In this document: positions 60,706 through 64,000 of the stretch, one piece after another
How positions within the stretch are numbered: the first letter of the stretch is position 1
Layout: every line of letters starts with the position of its first letter
Source of the DNA: Rhodococcus sp. SMB37
GTDB lineage: Bacteria > Actinomycetota > Actinomycetes > Mycobacteriales > Mycobacteriaceae
Direction of reading: 5' to 3'
Assembly: GCF_004345605.1 (NCBI RefSeq)
Contig: NZ_SLVY01000020.1
Location: forward strand, 1-64,000
Length of the DNA stretch: 64,000 bases
Translations under genes and position numbers: made by a program
Notes under the pieces: generated by a model
Database searches by the model: none
Seen by the model: the letters and a program-made list of their open reading frames with translations, nothing else
Told to the model about the DNA's origin: nothing

Positions 60706-61671
60706 ATGAGCATACTGGTTCCGGACAGTCAGCGGCGGACGCTCGACGAACTTGTCGATCGCCTCGATCTCAGCGCGGGAGAGTCTGCATCGAAACGCTC
60801 GGCCTTCTGGATCATGCTGACGTTGTCCGCGGTGATCGCAGCGTCGGGTGTCGCGGGCGATTCGACCGCGACGGTGATCGGCGCCATGATCGTTGCACCG
60901 CTGTCGGTGCCGATCCTCGGTGTGGGGCTCGGAGTCGCGTCGGGCCGTGGAGAGCTGATCGTGCGGAGCCTGCTGCTGGTTCTCGCGGGAATCGTGCTGG
61001 TGGTGGCAGTGGGATTCCTGGTGTCGCAGTTACTTCCCAATCCGACGAATGTGTTGTCGAACTCGCAGGTGGTCGGCCGAACGTCCCCGAAACTGATGGA
61101 TCTCACCGCCGCGCTGGCAACCGGGTTGGTGGGCGTCGTTGCTATCACGCGGCGCGACGTCAGCGACGTGCTCCCGGGTGTGGCAATCGCGATCTCGTTG
61201 GTGCCGCCGCTTGCGGTGGTGGGCGTCTGTCTCGGGTCGGGGGCGCCGGGGCTCGCGTTCGGTGCGTTCGTGCTGTTTGCTTCCAACATGGTGGCCATGA
61301 TCGTCACCGCGACAGTGGTGCTCGTCATCGTAGGGTTTGCCAGGGAAGCCGGGGCAGGTGAAGCTCGACGCGGCCGCGCGTACGCCGTCCTTGCCGTCGC
61401 CCTGATCATCGTCGCCGCACCGATGGTGGTGAATTCGCTGTCGTCGTTGTGGGCGGGCCAAATCGCGGAGGCCACCGGGACCTGGCTCGGGGACGACCCG
61501 AATTCTCAGGTCACCGACGTTTCCCTGCAGCAGAATACGGCGACGATTCATGTCCTGGCACCCGACGGGCTACCTCCGGTGGACGAACTCCAGCAGGCAG
61601 TGGACAACCTCGTCCCGTGGCATCTCGATGTCGTCGTCGTGCACACGGTCGGTGGCCGGGTCACGCAGTGA
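60706..61671 (+). CDS. DUF389 membrane protein
   Basis: 321 residues. The DUF389 signature is SAVIAASGVAGDSTATVIGAMIVAPLSVPILGVGLGVA; further helices follow, with DLTAALATGLVGVVAITRRDVSDVLPGVAIAISLVPPLAVVGVCLGSG and LFASNMVAMIVTA. A small C-terminal soluble part (about 270-320) ends the protein. Function unknown; it is 30 bases after the GAP-family gene and likely co-transcribed. Lacks the long N-terminal domain of some relatives. Confidence 0.9.
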   Translation: MSILVPDSQRRTLDELVDRLDLSAGESASKRSAFWIMLTLSAVIAASGVAGDSTATVIGAMIVAPLSVPILGVGLGVASGRGELIVRSLLLVLAGIVLVVAVGFLVSQLLPNPTNVLSNSQVVGRTSPKLMDLTAALATGLVGVVAITRRDVSDVLPGVAIAISLVPPLAVVGVCLGSGAPGLAFGAFVLFASNMVAMIVTATVVLVIVGFAREAGAGEARRGRAYAVLAVALIIVAAPMVVNSLSSLWAGQIAEATGTWLGDDPNSQVTDVSLQQNTATIHVLAPDGLPPVDELQQAVDNLVPWHLDVVVVHTVGGRVTQ

Positions 61672-61675
61672 GAAA

Positions 61676-61717
61676 TGGGCGGGGGGAGGGACGCTCGGCG
61701 CGTGCCCTCCCCGGCCC
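61676..61717. terminator. Convergent GC-rich terminator
   Basis: GGGGAGGG/CCCTCCCC (61683-61690 with 61705-61712) and inner ACGC/GCGT with one bulged C form a stem with a TCGGC loop. It lies between the convergent DUF389 and MetY-type genes. Confidence 0.7.
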
Positions 61718-61737
61718 GTGTGCACGAGTCTGCCGGA

Positions 61738-63051
61738 TCAGCTTCCTGCGGCCTCAAGACCGACGGTGATATCGGCGAGGATGTCGTCGATGTGCTCGAT
61801 CCCGACGGCGAGGCGGACGAGTCCCGGAGTGACGCCGGCTGCCAGCTGTTCCTCGGCGGACAACTGCGAGTGTGTGGTGGACGCGGGATGGATCACCAAT
61901 GAGCGCACGTCGCCGATGTTGGCCACGTGGCTGTGCAGGGTCAGCGCGTTGACGAACTTCTTACCGGCGTCGATGCCGCCTGCGAGTTCGAACACCACGA
62001 TCGCGCCGGCACCCTTGGGAGCCAATTGCTGGGCGCGGTCGTACCAGGGCGACGACTTCAGGCCGGGATAGGCGACAGAGCTGACCTCGGGACGCTGCTC
62101 CAGGAACTCCGCGACCTTCTGAGTGTTGGCGACGTGGCGCTCCATTCGCAGGCTCAGGGTTTCGAGCCCCTGCGAGATGAGGAAGGCATTGAACGGTGAC
62201 ACCGCGGAGCCGAGGTCGCGCAGGAGTTGGACACGCGCCTTGAGGGCGAACGCGGGTGCGCCGAGGTCGGCGTAGACCACACCGTGGTAGCTGGGGTCGG
62301 GGGTGGTGAATCCCTCGTGGCGACCCTGTGTCCAGTCGAACGTGCCACCGTCGACGATGACGCCGGCGATCGCCGTGCCGTGTCCGCCGAGGTACTTGGT
62401 GGCCGAGTGGACGACGATATCGGCGCCGTGTTCGAGCGGGCGGATCAGGTACGGGGTGGCGACGGTGTTGTCGACGATCAGCGGCAGGCCGCTGTCATGT
62501 GCGACACCGGAGACGCCGGGGATGTCGAGGATGTGGTTCTTCGGGTTGGCGATGGTCTCGGCGAAGAACGCCCGGGTGTTGGGGCGGATGGCTGCGCGCC
62601 ACTGCTCGAGATCGTCCGGATCCTCGACGAAGGTGGTCTCGATGCCGAGTTTGGTGAGCGTGTAGTGCAGCAGGTTGTAGGTGCCGCCGTACAGGTAGGG
62701 GCTCGCGACGACATGGTCGCCTGCCTGGGCGACGTTGAGGATCGCGAAGGTCTCGGCGGCCTGACCGGAGGAGAGCAGCAGCGCAGCGACGCCGCCTTCG
62801 AGGGCGGCGATGCGCTGTTCGACCGCATCCTGGGTGGGATTCATGATGCGGGTGTAGATGTTGCCGGTCTCGGCGAGACCGAACAGCGCGGCAGCGTGGT
62901 CGGTGTTGTCGAAGGTGTAGCTCGTGGTCTGGTAGATCGGAAGCGCCCGGGCTTTGGTGTCGCCACCTGCAGGCTGTCCTACGTGGATCTGCTTCGTCTC
63001 GAAGTTCCAGTCGGCGGCCGGATCGACAGCGTCGGGCGTGGTGTCACTCAT
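61738..63051 (-). CDS. metY: O-acetylhomoserine aminocarboxypropyltransferase (MetY type)
   Basis: 437 residues from the ATG at 63051. PLP Cys/Met-metabolism family: ETKQIHVGQPAGGDTKARALPIYQTTSY, then TRIMNPTQDAVEQRIAALEGG, and the PLP-binding Lys219 in VVHSATKYLGGHGT. The length (about 430) and the GVVYADLGAPAFALKARVQLLRDLGSAVSPFNAFLISQG insert are typical of MetY rather than the shorter MetB/MetZ. It makes homocysteine from O-acetylhomoserine and sulfide. The preceding 432-base intergenic region may carry control. Confidence 0.92.
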   Translation of the reverse strand: MSDTTPDAVDPAADWNFETKQIHVGQPAGGDTKARALPIYQTTSYTFDNTDHAAALFGLAETGNIYTRIMNPTQDAVEQRIAALEGGVAALLLSSGQAAETFAILNVAQAGDHVVASPYLYGGTYNLLHYTLTKLGIETTFVEDPDDLEQWRAAIRPNTRAFFAETIANPKNHILDIPGVSGVAHDSGLPLIVDNTVATPYLIRPLEHGADIVVHSATKYLGGHGTAIAGVIVDGGTFDWTQGRHEGFTTPDPSYHGVVYADLGAPAFALKARVQLLRDLGSAVSPFNAFLISQGLETLSLRMERHVANTQKVAEFLEQRPEVSSVAYPGLKSSPWYDRAQQLAPKGAGAIVVFELAGGIDAGKKFVNALTLHSHVANIGDVRSLVIHPASTTHSQLSAEEQLAAGVTPGLVRLAVGIEHIDDILADITVGLEAAGS

Positions 63052-63483
63052 GGGTTTCGGGCTCCGGTTTTCTCGGGTGGTTCTGAAGGCTCGTGATTTC
63101 AGAGAATGTGCCGACCTTACGGTCCGCAACCCTGCGCAGCGATCTTCGAGCCGGCCGGGTCGTGGGACCGGAGGGTGTGGGTGCGGGCGGTCAGCGGGCC
63201 TGGCACCCGCAGATACACAGTTTTCGGGCATGGACATGCGCCGACGGATGTCCCGGCGACTGTTCGTACGTCCTGCTCACGATCGTGACGATAGTCGTAA
63301 TCGAGGACCTCTACCAGTGCGCAGGCAAATGCCCTGCGACGCGCCGATGTATTTGCATCCGTAGCGCACATACACTCTGTGTGCTCTACTTCTCGTCAGG
63401 GGGCGATCCTTGCGTCTATCGTGCAGTAACCAATTTCAGTTCTGCTCGTGTTCCGCACCCCACCACTAGCAATGGAGGGCACG
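63052..63483. other. 432-base intergenic region between MetY and IclR genes
   Basis: Divergent spacer with no credible gene. It holds a perfect 12-bp palindrome TCACGATCGTGA (63277-63288), next to a short ACGATAGTCGT repeat, and small hairpins near 63320-63336 and 63365-63383. Read on the minus strand, the 150 bases before metY are GC-rich with a GGTCC/GGACC pair that could close a leader structure, but it does not show a convincing known SAM riboswitch core. The palindrome is a candidate site for the IclR-type protein. Confidence 0.4.
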
Positions 63484-64000
63484 TTGACTGTCATCGATTC
63501 GGAATTCGCGCAGGCCGACGCAACGATGCTGCGCACCCCACCACCCTCGATGGTCGAGCGGATGACACGCATCCTGGAGGCCTTCGACGCAAGCATTGCG
63601 CGGCTCACCCTCGAAGAGGTGACGTTCCGATCAGGACTTCCCCGATCGACCGTGCACCGAATCCTCGAACAGCTCGTCCGCCTCGACTGGCTCGAACACA
63701 GTGCACTCGGCTACGGGCTCGGCTCCCGCGCACTCGGCCTCGGTGGCGACATCGACCGCGACCGCCTCCGTGAATGCGCGGCACCGCACCTCCACGAACT
63801 GGCTATGCAAACCGGTGGTGTCGTGCATCTCGACGTTCTGGACGGGGGACAGGTGTACTGCCTCGACAAGGTCGGTGGCGCGGGCGCTGCCGGGCTGCCG
63901 ACGCGGGTGGGTGGCCGTACGGCGGCATATGCCACAGCAGGCGGCAAGGCCATGCTCGCGACGCTCGACCCGGAACAGGTCGACAGCCTGTATCCCTCCC
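63484..64000 (+). CDS. IclR-family transcriptional regulator, N-terminal part (cut by window end)
   Basis: 172 codons are visible from a TTG at 63484 (GGAGGG 4 bases upstream); the frame is still open at the window end. The winged HTH is at about 24-75: SMVERMTRILEAFDASIARLTLEEV, then SGLPRSTVHRILEQLVRLDWL. The effector domain then begins: GYGLGSRALGLGGDI, APHLHELAMQTGGVVHLDVLDGGQVYCLDKV and GGRTAAYATAGGKAML. IclR proteins bind aromatic or carboxylate effectors and often control catabolic genes next door, which would lie beyond the window. Confidence 0.88.
   Translation, partial: MTVIDSEFAQADATMLRTPPPSMVERMTRILEAFDASIARLTLEEVTFRSGLPRSTVHRILEQLVRLDWLEHSALGYGLGSRALGLGGDIDRDRLRECAAPHLHELAMQTGGVVHLDVLDGGQVYCLDKVGGAGAAGLPTRVGGRTAAYATAGGKAMLATLDPEQVDSLYPS

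Noticed and set aside
63060-63240. SAM riboswitch ahead of metY
   Set aside because: I looked for SAM-I and SAM-IV conserved cores on the minus strand and found only partial pairing. Not enough to annotate.
63117-63371. Small minus-strand open frame between metY and the IclR gene
   Set aside because: 84 codons, no ribosome binding site, no recognisable domain, His/Arg-rich composition typical of a spurious frame.
1-64000. tRNA, rRNA, insertion sequences, prophage or CRISPR arrays
   Set aside because: No T-arm-like tRNA ends, transposase or integrase motifs, or regularly spaced direct repeats were recognised in a by-eye reading. A covariance and repeat search was not possible here.

Overview
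The window is about 64 kb of GC-rich DNA, densely packed with genes that often overlap by 1, 4 or 8 bases. Several starts are GTG or TTG. An F420-type luciferase-like oxidoreductase, an IdeR/DtxR-type iron box, many acyl-CoA enzymes and several small actinobacterial membrane families point to a mycolate actinobacterium, most likely Rhodococcus or a close relative such as Gordonia. I recognised no tRNA, rRNA, insertion sequence, prophage or CRISPR array. Function calls come from reading the proteins, not from database searches.

Layout. 1-8.0 kb: the end of a CoA-transferase B gene; an XRE regulator/DUF2975 pair with a striking upstream palindrome; then a MOSC protein, F420-type oxidoreductase, alpha/beta hydrolase, MFS transporter, amidase and class III CoA-transferase. 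8.2-20.6 kb: a PucR regulator, an NCS2 uracil/xanthine permease, a three-subunit molybdenum hydroxylase with its CoxG-like partner, and an ATP-dependent hydantoinase/oxoprolinase A+B pair. Together these read as a catabolic island for a purine-, pyrimidine- or hydantoin-like heterocycle. 20.6-29.3 kb: lipid and CoA metabolism (NmrA-like protein, ECHDC3-like crotonase, acyl-CoA ligase, acyl-CoA dehydrogenase, two divergent SDRs), an internally deleted thioesterase pseudogene with a MarR gene, an AlkA-like DNA glycosylase and an RNase HI. 29.3-33.3 kb: a ferric-siderophore ABC importer behind an iron box. 33.4-41.8 kb: an amidohydrolase, an acyl-CoA synthetase and a Liv-type ABC importer with fused permeases.

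41.9-61.7 kb is the most unusual part. Two SulP + GAP-family transporter modules, on opposite strands, flank a surface-polysaccharide operon. This operon encodes a UDP-sulfoquinovose synthase (SQD1)-like enzyme, a BcsB-like membrane-anchored protein and a processive GT2 synthase with D,D,D,QxxRW motifs. A type III alkylsulfatase lies just upstream. A degenerate copy of the SQD1 C-terminus sits in frame directly after the SQD1 stop. Small membrane or stress-type proteins (AI-2E, DUF1269-like, SHOCT, DUF6325-like, DUF6069-like, DUF7144-like, DUF389) and a MalT-type LuxR regulator surround it. A sulfonated-sugar exopolysaccharide or glycan is the best candidate here for an undescribed system, but this is inference from gene content. 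61.7-64 kb: a MetY-type homocysteine synthase, a 432-base intergenic region and the start of an IclR regulator that runs off the window.
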